10,713 bases of DNA from Oscillibacter sp. (GTDB lineage Bacteria > Bacillota > Clostridia > Oscillospirales > Oscillospiraceae), in NCBI GenBank assembly GCA_017380995.1, contig JAFOCY010000166.1, positions 1 through 10,713 of the forward strand. Direction: 5' to 3'. A program made the position numbers and the translations under genes. The notes below the pieces were generated by a model. The model was not told where the DNA came from. It worked only from the letters and a program-made list of their open reading frames with translations, and did no database searches. Positions 1 through 5,382 of the stretch are shown one piece after another (within the stretch, counting starts at the first letter, position 1; each line of letters begins with the position of its first letter).

Positions 1-545
1 AACGCCACTGGGAGCTGCTGGAGGAGGGGAAGATCACCCGGGACCAGGTGAAACGCCGGCGCTTTGAACAGCTCTTTGGGGAACTGGGGCTGCCCTGTGA
101 CAGCGATGCCATCTGCAAAGCATACGAGGTAAATCTCTCTCAGGGTCACTTTTTTGTTCCCGGAGCGGAGGTGCTGCTGAAGACCTTGGCTCCCGTATAC
201 GACCTTTATATTGCCTCCAACGGCGGCGCGAAGGTTCAGAAGGCCCGGCTGGATTCCGCGGGGATCCGCCCCTATTTCAAGGGCTGCTTCATCTCGGAAG
301 AAGTGGGAGCCAATAAGCCAAGTCCTGCGTTTTTTGAAGCCTGTTTTGGGGCGATCCCCGGCTTCGAAAAGGAAACGGCGGTGATAGTGGGAGACAGCCT
401 CACCTCTGACATCCGGGGCGGGCGGAATGTGGGGATTCGGACCATCTGGTTCAATCCAAGCCGTAAGCCTGCCCGGAAGGACATTCCGGCGGACTATGAA
501 TTCCATGATCTTTTGGAGCTTCCCGGGCTCCTGGAGAAACTTTAA
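1..545 (+). CDS. yjjG: YjjG-family HAD pyrimidine nucleotidase (5'-truncated)
   Basis: This is a HAD-superfamily hydrolase of the YjjG type, a cytoplasmic house-cleaning 5'-nucleotidase acting on (non-canonical) pyrimidine nucleoside monophosphates. The reading frame is open from base 3, so the gene starts outside the window. About 180 residues are visible, against about 225 for the E. coli protein, and the N-terminal DxD nucleophile motif is missing for that reason. Visible HAD motifs are motif II (IASNG), the motif III lysine (GANKPSP) and motif IV (GDSLTSDIRGG). The cap region LEEGKITRDQVKRRRFEQLF and the stretch ISEEVGANKP are typical of YjjG rather than of phosphoglycolate phosphatase. 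A GTG at base 48 could be mistaken for the start, but conserved cap-domain sequence continues upstream of it. Family assignment is strong; the exact substrate is inferred. Confidence 0.88.
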   Translation, partial: RHWELLEEGKITRDQVKRRRFEQLFGELGLPCDSDAICKAYEVNLSQGHFFVPGAEVLLKTLAPVYDLYIASNGGAKVQKARLDSAGIRPYFKGCFISEEVGANKPSPAFFEACFGAIPGFEKETAVIVGDSLTSDIRGGRNVGIRTIWFNPSRKPARKDIPADYEFHDLLELPGLLEKL

Positions 546-552
546 AGGGAAA

Positions 553-579
553 GGGCTGCTGTGCAATGCACAGCAGCCC
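553..579. terminator. Bidirectional terminator hairpin between convergent genes
   Basis: A perfect 12-bp stem (GGGCTGCTGTGC / GCACAGCAGCCC) with a 3-base AAT loop begins 7 bases after the yjjG stop and lies 26 bases beyond the stop of the converging 3D-protein gene. The tail is T-rich on the minus strand (TTTCCCTTT) and weak on the plus strand (ATTTGCATG). It should therefore terminate the minus-strand gene better than yjjG. Confidence 0.7.
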
Positions 580-605
580 ATTTGCATGAACGTTTGAAAA
601 GATCC

Positions 606-1619
606 TCACTCCAGAATATACACCGTGCAGCCGCGGCGGCCGAACTGGATACATTCGTTGTAGGTATCGTGATAAAGGTCTAACTTGTTTCCCCGTATAC
701 CGGTGTCTTCGGCAACGGCGGAGCCGTAGACGATCCCGCCCTTGGCGACGATGAACATCCGGGTGCCCAGGGGGATCACCTTTTTATCCACGGCCACAAC
801 GCCCTTGCGGACGGTGGTGCCGGTGGCGGTGCAGGTATCCACGCCGTCATAACCGGCGGTATAGGCGGTGGCAGTCATGTCTCTGACGGCGGAGAAAGTC
901 ATGGTGGCGCCGGAGGCAAAGTACAGGATACCGGTACCGTCTTCCCTGGTGACCACGTTGACCAGGGCGTCATTGCGGTCTACAGAGTCCACGCGGGTGC
1001 CGTATTCCACGATCTGGGGCACTACGGTGGTATTCAGCTCCTCCACGAACTGGCGGCTGAGCTGTACGCCGTTAGACCAGACCACCTCATAAACGCAGGT
1101 GCTGACGCCGTCTTGTCCCTGCTGTACCACCTGCTCGGTACCGGCAGGGAGGGTGGGGTTTGGTACCCGGGTCACAGGGAAGGAGACCTCTTCCACCACG
1201 GTGTCGTAATACGTGATGTCGGAGGAGATGGTGATGGTGACGCCATTTGCAACGTCCACCGCCACCATTTCGATGGGGCTGGGCGCGATGTGCAGCCGGT
1301 CCAGAAGGGCAGAGACCGTCTCGCTGCGGGACTGGACAGAAAGGATGGCGCCGTTATGGCGGATGGTCACGGTCTGTCCGGCGGTGAGGGTGATCTCGTG
1401 CCCGCTGGACTTTTTGGTGACGTCGATGAGCTGGGAGGAGATGTCCGCCCGGACACCCTTTTCCAGCACGATGGCGGAGTTCTCCGCGCCGGTAATGATA
1501 TACAGCGCGTCCGCCCAGGTGGTGGCAGCTGTGCCGGTGAAGAGTACCGCTGCCAGGGCGGCAGAGATGCGGCGTAGCCGAAGTTCATGCAAATTTTTCC
1601 GCAGGTGCAGTGTTTTCAC
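606..1619 (-). CDS. Secreted G5/3D-domain cell-wall protein (YabE/YocH-like)
   Basis: Predicted 337-residue exported cell-wall protein, probably a lytic transglycosylase-like autolysin. A basic N-terminus and a hydrophobic segment (about residues 17-30, AALAAVLFTGTAA) form a signal peptide or anchor. A DUF348-like ubiquitin-fold segment follows (about 75-125). Next is a G5 domain (about 130-215; VEEVSFPV, LPAGTEQVVQQGQDG, EYGTR). The C-terminal 3D domain (about 248-337) has the three signature aspartates: D278 in VAVD before VIPLGT, D305 in AEDTG and D314 in LDLY. The start is a GTG preceded by AGGAGGT with a 6-base spacer (1626-1632); an in-frame extension upstream to 1721 would run through the promoter and is not used. 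Related proteins (YabE, YocH) remodel peptidoglycan. Transcription starts from the promoter at 1713-1741, and a WalR-type box lies further upstream. The domain call is firm; the catalytic activity is inferred. Confidence 0.9.
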   Translation of the reverse strand: MKTLHLRKNLHELRLRRISAALAAVLFTGTAATTWADALYIITGAENSAIVLEKGVRADISSQLIDVTKKSSGHEITLTAGQTVTIRHNGAILSVQSRSETVSALLDRLHIAPSPIEMVAVDVANGVTITISSDITYYDTVVEEVSFPVTRVPNPTLPAGTEQVVQQGQDGVSTCVYEVVWSNGVQLSRQFVEELNTTVVPQIVEYGTRVDSVDRNDALVNVVTREDGTGILYFASGATMTFSAVRDMTATAYTAGYDGVDTCTATGTTVRKGVVAVDKKVIPLGTRMFIVAKGGIVYGSAVAEDTGIRGNKLDLYHDTYNECIQFGRRGCTVYILE

Positions 1620-1678
1620 GTTCGTACCTCCTGAAAAATCGTTTCCTGCCGGCAGGCCCATAAGAGGCGAAACCGAAT

Positions 1679-1693
1679 TGTAACTTTTGTTAC
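1679..1693. repeat. Inverted repeat GTAAC-TTTT-GTTAC in the 3D-gene leader
   Basis: TGTAAC-TTT-TGTTAC lies about 20 bases downstream of the minus-strand -10 box, so it sits in the transcribed leader of the 3D-protein gene. It can be read as a 5-bp palindrome or as two WalR-like TGTWAH half-sites spaced by 3 rather than the canonical 5 bases. Binding here would block the promoter. A protein site or a weak RNA hairpin are both possible. Confidence 0.35.
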
Positions 1694-1712
1694 CGGACAG
1701 AAAACAGGATTT

Positions 1713-1741
1713 AGTATACACTTTGTTCCCACTTTTGTCAA
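1713..1741 (-). promoter_or_regulatory. Sigma-A promoter of the G5/3D protein gene
   Basis: On the minus strand a perfect -35 TTGACA (1736-1741), a 17-base spacer and -10 TATACT (1713-1718) are present. Transcription would begin near 1706, giving a leader of about 87 nt before the GTG start at 1619. The leader contains a 12-base palindrome CCTGCCGGCAGG (1645-1656) just ahead of the ribosome binding site. The -35 element is embedded in one copy of a 13-mer that recurs at 1770-1782. Confidence 0.85.
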
Positions 1742-1782
1742 GTATATGCCGGCTTTGCAGAAAAATGCCCCCACTTTAGTCA
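1728..1782 (-). repeat. Repeated 13-mer in the 3D-gene upstream region
   Basis: TGACAAAAGTGGG (minus strand of 1728-1740) and TGACTAAAGTGGG (minus strand of 1770-1782) differ at one base and are 42 bases apart, about four helical turns. The proximal copy contains part of the -35 box. The distal copy has no matching -10, so it is not simply a duplicated promoter. An operator pair is the likeliest reading, but no binding protein can be named. Confidence 0.4.
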
Positions 1783-1831
1783 TGTTTATGAAAAAATGGA
1801 CTTTAGAAGAATGGACAAAAAAGTTAAAAAG

Positions 1832-1848
1832 GTTACAAAATGGTAACA
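1832..1848 (-). promoter_or_regulatory. WalR (YycF)-type box upstream of the 3D protein gene
   Basis: The minus strand reads TGTTAC-CATTT-TGTAAC. This fits the published WalR consensus TGTWAH-N5-TGTWAH exactly, including the 5-base spacer. The only promoter downstream of it belongs to the 3D-domain wall protein gene. In Bacillus subtilis the 3D protein YocH is a known WalR target, which makes the match biologically plausible. Caveat: the box lies about 90 bp upstream of the -35, farther than most activating WalR sites. Confidence 0.5.
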
Positions 1849-1860
1849 ATATTTAGGGAG

Positions 1861-1905
1861 AAAAAACGGCGGCATACCATGGAATGTGGTATGCCGCCGG
1901 TTTTT
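1861..1905 (-). terminator. Terminator after the DUF554 gene
   Basis: A perfect 13-bp stem (CGGCGGCATACCA at 1867-1879 with its complement at 1887-1899) encloses a 7-base loop. It begins 10 bases beyond the DUF554 stop codon. On the minus strand the stem is followed by TTTTTT. The other strand also has TTTTT, so it could insulate in both directions. Confidence 0.9.
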
Positions 1906-1909
1906 CGGT

Positions 1910-2635
1910 TTATAGAATATGGCACAGAAGGATGGGCATGAGGCAGGCGGGGACCAGGTTCATGACCTTGATTTTTGTAACCCCAAGCATGTTCAAGGAC
2001 AATGCCGCGATGAGAAGAGAACCCACACAGGTCATCTCGTTTTGCACGGCGGCGCTGCCGATCAGGGGAGACAACACGCCGGCCAGTAGGGAGATGGAGC
2101 CCTGGTAAAGGAAAATGGCCACTGCGGAGAACATGACGCCGATGCCCAGGGAAGAAGAAAAGACAATGGAGCTGATGCCGTCCAGCACGGACTTGGCTTT
2201 CAGGGTGTCATAGTTTCCGGTGAGGCCGTTTTCAAGGGAGCCAACAATGGCCATGGCGCCCACGCAGAACAGGAGGCTGGCGGTAACGAAGCCTTCGGCA
2301 ACGGAGGAGTCGCCCTTTACAAAGCGCTTGGTTTTGCACTGGAGCCAGTCGCCAAGATTCTGCATCTTCCGGTCCAGGTCCAGGGCTTCACCGATGATGG
2401 CGCCCAGGGCCATGGAGATAATGGCTACCAGGGTGTTCTGGCCCTTCAGGGAGCCGCTGATGCCGATGTAGAGCACGCACAGGGCCACGCCCTTCATGAT
2501 GGTGTCCTGAAGCCGGGCGCCTAAGGCGTTGATGCGGGGGGAGAAGGTGAACCGTCCCGCCAGATACTTGATCAAAAGGCCGATCAGAGAGCCGCCCACC
2601 ACGGTGGCGGTATTGATGATGGTGCCTGTCAACAT
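1910..2635 (-). CDS. DUF554 integral membrane protein (YqgA/YdfK-like)
   Basis: Predicted 241-residue multi-pass membrane protein of the DUF554 family (E. coli YqgA, B. subtilis YdfK), whose biochemical function is not established. Family features are the opening hydrophobic segment GTIINTATVVGGSLIGLLI, the KGVALCVLYIGISGSL and LFCVGAMAIVGSLENGLTG blocks, LDGISSIVFSSSLGIG, and a C-terminal hydrophobic hairpin ending in ILLCHIL. Six to seven membrane segments are expected. I chose ATG at 2633-2635 because the N-terminus then aligns with the family and the purine-rich AGAGAAG lies about 8 bases upstream; an in-frame GTG at 2644 is the alternative. It lies 70 bases downstream of the foldase gene, separated by a hairpin, and I find no clear promoter of its own, so it may depend on read-through. 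Family call strong; role unknown. Confidence 0.9.
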   Translation of the reverse strand: MLTGTIINTATVVGGSLIGLLIKYLAGRFTFSPRINALGARLQDTIMKGVALCVLYIGISGSLKGQNTLVAIISMALGAIIGEALDLDRKMQNLGDWLQCKTKRFVKGDSSVAEGFVTASLLFCVGAMAIVGSLENGLTGNYDTLKAKSVLDGISSIVFSSSLGIGVMFSAVAIFLYQGSISLLAGVLSPLIGSAAVQNEMTCVGSLLIAALSLNMLGVTKIKVMNLVPACLMPILLCHIL

Positions 2636-2659
2636 AAAAACCACTTCTCTTTCTTTGGA

Positions 2660-2691
2660 AAAGAAAGGAGCCGGCGGTGAGCCGGCTCCTT
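2660..2691 (-). terminator. Terminator/attenuator between the foldase and DUF554 genes
   Basis: The stem AAGGAGCCGGC (2665-2675) pairs with its complement at 2681-2691 around a 5-base loop, 14 bases after the foldase stop. The minus-strand tail is TTTCTTTTCC. It looks like a Rho-independent terminator with an interrupted T-tract, which may allow partial read-through into the DUF554 gene. Confidence 0.75.
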
Positions 2692-2705
2692 GTTATGTGT
2701 TGGAT

Positions 2706-4271
2706 TTAGCCAACGAACTGCATACCGAAGTCGCTGGCAGTGATCACACTCTCGCCGGGGAGAGTGGCCATCCACTCGTTATAAGCAGTGTTCTTCAGGT
2801 TGGAGAGAACCTCAAACTGCCACATGGGGACATTTTCCTGAACGAAGTACATCACGTGTGCGCCATAAGGAGTTTCCACAACGCCGGTGTCACCGGTCTT
2901 ACGGGAAGCATCGAAGCACCAGTCCTCGAACTCCTGGACCATCTGGCCGCGGTAGACGTTTTCGTAGAGGCCGCCGGTGTACATGGAGCCGGTATCCTCG
3001 GTGTTGGCCTCAGCCAGGGCGGCAAAGCTCTCTTCGGTAGCCTCACCGGCCTTCCACTCCTCCAGCAGAGCGTCGGCCTTGGCCTTGGCGGCAGCCTGGA
3101 GCTGAGCGGCCTCTTCCTCATAGCCCTCGTCCTCGCTGGTGAGCTGGCCGGCCTCAGGCTTGATCAGGATGTGGCGGACGTCCATGGTGTTGTCCTCGCG
3201 GCGGAAGCGCTCACCGAAGACGGCAACATAGTAAGTGGTGTCGCCATCGATGATGGTGGCCTCGCCGTCCTTGCGTGCCTCGTCAAAGAGCCACAGGCCC
3301 AGATCGGAGGTGAAAGCGGTAGCCTCGTCATTGGAGGAGTAAGTAGCATTGTCAATGCTGTTGGCCAGAGCTTCCAGGTTGCCGCCGGCCTTATAGTCAG
3401 CCAGGAGCTTCTCGGCAGCGGCCTTGGCAGCAGCCTTAGCGGCGGCCTGCTCGGCCTCGGTGGGCTCCACGGTGTTGCCTTCGGCGTCGGTGGTGGAGGG
3501 GGCGGTGCCCTTAATGGCAACGCTCTGGTAGGCAACGCGGTCATAGCTGGAAGGAGCGGCCTCATAAGCGGCGGTGATCTCATCCTCGGAGAACTCCAGG
3601 CCGTTGTAGTAGGCGGAGATGTAATCGCTGTACTGGGCAACGCGCATCAGCTGCTCGGAGAAGACCTTCTCGGTCATAAGAGCGCCGTAGGCGTTCTGCA
3701 GGTAGACGGGCAGGTTGACACCATTGGCGGCAGCGGTGGTGTTCAAAGACTCCAGAGTACCGTCATGCTGGGCCTGAACGCTTTCGGTATAGGCGAAGCC
3801 CTCGTTGGCAGCCATCTTCAGAACATTCTGGATAGCGGCCATCTGCTGCTCGGTCTGGTCCATGAAATAATCGCCCCAGGTGGTGCCTTCTTCCACGCCC
3901 AGCATGCCGGCAGCAGTTTCATTCATGACCTGCTCGTCGGGGGAAGCGGTGGTGTCCAGGCCCATGTAGCTGACGAGGTAGGAGTAGTTATTCAGGAAAC
4001 CATTATAAGTATTCCAGTAATAGAAGCTCACCTCGGCGGCAGTGTACTTCTCGCCGTCGATGGTCAGTGCAGTAGCCTTCTTGGGGATGATGTTGGAACG
4101 CCACACCAGGCACACCATCAGGGCCAGCACAAACACCACGCCGATGACGGCATACAGGATGTTGCTGCGCTTTTCCTTCTGGGCCTGCTGGGCTTCCAGT
4201 TCGGTCTTGGGGTCAGTGATGCCGGATTCCTCCAGCTCCTGACGGATCTGCTTTTCTCTAGATGCGCTCAT
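2706..4271 (-). CDS. Membrane-anchored PpiC-type peptidyl-prolyl isomerase (PrsA/SurA-like foldase)
   Basis: A 521-residue extracytoplasmic foldase. A charged 37-residue cytoplasmic head precedes one membrane segment (about 38-57, YAVIGVVFVLALMVCLVW), after which the rest should face the outside. Residues about 65-270 form a SurA_N-like helical chaperone region with TLESLNTTAAANGV and YNGLEFSEDEITAAYEA. An Ala/Lys/Glu-rich helix follows (about 272-290). The parvulin domain runs from about 363 to 480: MDVRHILIKP, a charged helical insertion, KADALLEEWKAG, the GSMYTGGLYE region, and the closing TGVVETPYGAHVMYFV. There is no lipobox, so it is anchored by a signal-anchor helix and not as a lipoprotein like Bacillus PrsA. 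It probably helps fold secreted or wall proteins; genes for such clients (3D protein, PBP) lie nearby. The ATG has GAGAGG about 11 bases upstream and a promoter at 4341-4369. Isomerase activity is inferred; some clostridial relatives act only as chaperones. Confidence 0.87.
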   Translation of the reverse strand: MSASREKQIRQELEESGITDPKTELEAQQAQKEKRSNILYAVIGVVFVLALMVCLVWRSNIIPKKATALTIDGEKYTAAEVSFYYWNTYNGFLNNYSYLVSYMGLDTTASPDEQVMNETAAGMLGVEEGTTWGDYFMDQTEQQMAAIQNVLKMAANEGFAYTESVQAQHDGTLESLNTTAAANGVNLPVYLQNAYGALMTEKVFSEQLMRVAQYSDYISAYYNGLEFSEDEITAAYEAAPSSYDRVAYQSVAIKGTAPSTTDAEGNTVEPTEAEQAAAKAAAKAAAEKLLADYKAGGNLEALANSIDNATYSSNDEATAFTSDLGLWLFDEARKDGEATIIDGDTTYYVAVFGERFRREDNTMDVRHILIKPEAGQLTSEDEGYEEEAAQLQAAAKAKADALLEEWKAGEATEESFAALAEANTEDTGSMYTGGLYENVYRGQMVQEFEDWCFDASRKTGDTGVVETPYGAHVMYFVQENVPMWQFEVLSNLKNTAYNEWMATLPGESVITASDFGMQFVG

Positions 4272-4340
4272 TTGTATTCAGTCCTCTCAGTTCTTTGCCG
4301 GTGCGCTGTTGGACCGGCGGTTGTATTGGCACATTGAAAC

Positions 4341-4369
4341 ATTATAGCGGAAGATCATCCATTGTGCAA
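4341..4369 (-). promoter_or_regulatory. Sigma-A promoter of the PpiC-type foldase gene
   Basis: On the minus strand, -35 TTGCAC (4364-4369), a 17-base spacer and a perfect -10 TATAAT (4341-4346) are seen. The transcript would start about 60 bases before the ATG at 4271. Confidence 0.82.
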
Positions 4370-4440
4370 GTGGAAAATGTGGCCCATACTATAATACAAG
4401 GAAGTATATATGCGCTTGCTGAAATAAAACTTAAAAAGCG

Positions 4441-4478
4441 AAAAAGCGGGACCATAGATCATGCTGGTTTTTGCCCGC
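4441..4478 (-). terminator. Possible second terminator behind the 6S-like RNA
   Basis: On the minus strand GCGGG (4474-4478) and ACCA pair with the continuous TGGTCCCGC (4446-4454), leaving a 5-base bulge. The hairpin is followed by TTTTT and, after CGC, another TTTTT. It sits 20 bases past the main RNA terminator and may be a back-up that protects the foldase promoter. Confidence 0.45.
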
Positions 4479-4485
4479 ATACGCT

Positions 4486-4524
4486 GAAAACTCAAAATCG
4501 CCCAAAAACCGAAGTTTTTGGGCG
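4486..4524 (-). terminator. UUCG-capped terminator of the 6S-like RNA
   Basis: A perfect 11-bp stem (minus strand CGCCCAAAAAC / GTTTTTGGGCG, 4499-4524) is closed by a TTCG tetraloop and followed by ATTTTGAGTTTT. The loop sequence and the T-rich tail occur only on the minus strand. This orients the RNA immediately upstream. Confidence 0.88.
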
Positions 4525-4529
4525 AAGAC

Positions 4530-4730
4530 AAAGAATACCCCGCGAAGCCGTGTAGACCTCGTTATAACCTGCACCTTTACGGACAGGTGGGTCGCCTGTG
4601 GGCCGCTTCATCGCTTCCAACATCCAGCCGCAAACAGCAGCCGGGAGGCCTGCGAACCACGAACCAAACCAGCATCCCTTATAACGAAATGTGGGTTAAA
4701 AAAGATCTATCACGAACCACGCAGGGTACA
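4530..4730 (-). ncRNA. ssrS: Structured RNA of about 195 nt, probably 6S RNA
   Basis: No protein gene fits here, but the minus strand folds as one long rod. Outer ends UACCCUGCG (4720-4728) and CGCGGGGUA (4536-4544) pair over 9 bp. Further in, UCGUG-(A)-UAGAUCU pairs with AGGUCUA-CACGG, a 12-bp helix with one bulged A. Then comes a large asymmetric pyrimidine-rich internal loop containing AACCCACAUUU, an 8-bp CGUUAUAA/UUAUAACG helix, and an apical CCGGCUGC/GCGGCUGG hairpin. A closing stem, an open central bubble and an apical arm at about 190 nt is the 6S RNA architecture, in which the RNA mimics an open promoter and holds sigma-A RNA polymerase. The loop text resembles clostridial 6S as I remember it. 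A strong terminator follows. The 5' promoter is not clear, so the RNA may be processed from DUF1292 read-through or use a weak promoter near 4740-4790. Identity is inferred from structure. Confidence 0.68.
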
Positions 4731-4796
4731 AAACATATTTACTGAATGTGCTACTATAGTATTACCACATTTTTAGGCCCGATGCAAGAGGGAAAG

Positions 4797-5090
4797 TTAA
4801 CCGTCCTCTTCTTCCTCAGCAAAGAGCTCTTCCATGAACAGGTCATAAACGGCCTCGGCCTCTTCCTCGCTGTCGGGCAGGGAGAGGAGCTCTTCACCGT
4901 TTTCCACGATGACCTTCATGATAACCAGGCCGCCCTCCTCTTCGCTTTCCTCCTCATCCTCGGATTCGGTGGTCTGGAAGATCTTATAGGCAACGCCCTG
5001 GTATTCCAGGTCACTGAGGAACTCCAGCTCGAATTCCTGGCCGTCTTCATCGGTCAGCGTGATAAACATGGGCTCTCTATCTTCATTCAT
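4797..5090 (-). CDS. DUF1292 small acidic protein (YrzB-like)
   Basis: A 97-residue, very acidic cytoplasmic protein of the DUF1292 (UPF0473, YrzB) family, common in Firmicutes and without a defined biochemical role. Family signature: ITLTDEDGQEFELEFLSDLEYQGVAYKIF, then an acidic linker (ESEDEEESEEEGG), then LVIMKVIVENGEELLSLPDSEEEAEAVYDLFME and an acidic tail. The ATG at 5088-5090 has AAGGAGG 8 bases upstream, and a good promoter lies at 5122-5150. In Bacillus the relative is grouped with the Holliday-junction resolvase gene yrrK; here it stands alone, divergent from the PBP gene. No clear terminator follows its stop, so its transcript may continue toward the 6S-like RNA 69 bases downstream. 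Confidence 0.9.
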   Translation of the reverse strand: MNEDREPMFITLTDEDGQEFELEFLSDLEYQGVAYKIFQTTESEDEEESEEEGGLVIMKVIVENGEELLSLPDSEEEAEAVYDLFMEELFAEEEEDG

Positions 5091-5121
5091 GATAGGGTCC
5101 TCCTTCTTTTTCGTTGCTCCT

Positions 5122-5150
5122 ATTCTAACCTAAGACGGCAGAGAATGCAA
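5122..5150 (-). promoter_or_regulatory. Sigma-A promoter of the DUF1292 gene
   Basis: On the minus strand, -35 TTGCAT (5145-5150), a 17-base spacer and -10 TAGAAT (5122-5127) are present, about 32 bases before the start codon. The position just upstream of an ideal ribosome binding site supports it. Confidence 0.75.
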
Positions 5151-5177
5151 GCGGAAAAGGAGTGGAAATGCGGCTTT

Positions 5178-5256
5178 AAAAGTGGTGAAAAACTTTTCAA
5201 AAAAGGGAAAAGATATTAAAATTGAGATCAAAAGTGCGCTTTTTTGATAAAAGTGG
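5178..5256 (+). repeat. Three AAAAGTG(G/C) motifs upstream of the PBP gene
   Basis: AAAAGTGG occurs at 5178-5185 and 5249-5256, and AAAAGTGC at 5230-5237. All are in the PBP orientation and upstream of the candidate -35. The same AAAAGTGG lies in the promoter of the 3D wall-protein gene (minus strand of 1729-1736). The middle copy also forms a small AAAAG-TGCG-CTTTT hairpin. These may be operator sites or chance in AT-rich DNA. Confidence 0.3.
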
Positions 5257-5268
5257 ACATTTTCGGTG

Positions 5269-5299
5269 TTGACAGGGGATGATACAATATAAGTATTAT
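5269..5299 (+). promoter_or_regulatory. Candidate promoter of the class A PBP gene
   Basis: A perfect -35 TTGACA (5269-5274) is followed after 19 bases by TATTAT (5294-5299); the spacing is longer than ideal. Downstream the units ATTATGG, ACTATGG and ACTATTATAGG repeat at about 10-base intervals (5295-5321), giving several alternative -10-like hexamers. The exact -10 is uncertain. Confidence 0.5.
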
Positions 5300-5364
5300 G
5301 GATACTATGGACTATTATAGGTTTTTGCGCATTTTTTGAAAGATGGGCATTGGAACGATCATAC

Positions 5365-5382
5365 AAGGAGGTACCTGATTTG
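5365..5382 (+). promoter_or_regulatory. Ribosome binding site deciding a TTG start for the PBP
   Basis: AAGGAGG (5365-5371) stands 8 bases before TTG at 5380-5382. An earlier in-frame TTG at 5350 would place this Shine-Dalgarno inside the coding region and has no site of its own, so the start is set at 5380. Confidence 0.85.

Noticed and set aside
1620..1712. c-di-AMP (ydaO-type) riboswitch in the leader of the 3D wall gene
   Set aside because: Such riboswitches often precede wall hydrolase genes, but this leader is only about 87 nt and lacks the conserved core sequences. Only short palindromes are seen.
2529..4337. 602-codon open frame on the plus strand opposite the foldase gene
   Set aside because: Its repetitive Gly/Leu/Val translation mirrors the Ala/Glu-rich foldase on the other strand, and it runs through a promoter and a terminator. 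The foldase has a parvulin domain and a start signal.
4530..4730. SRP RNA or tmRNA as the identity of the structured RNA
   Set aside because: The GGAAGC text hints at SRP RNA, but the conserved SRP domain IV motif is absent. No tmRNA tRNA-like ends or tag frame are visible. The long-range rod fits 6S better.
4262..4776. Small plus-strand open frames in the intergenic region
   Set aside because: They overlap the foldase promoter and the structured RNA, lack ribosome binding sites and show no family likeness.
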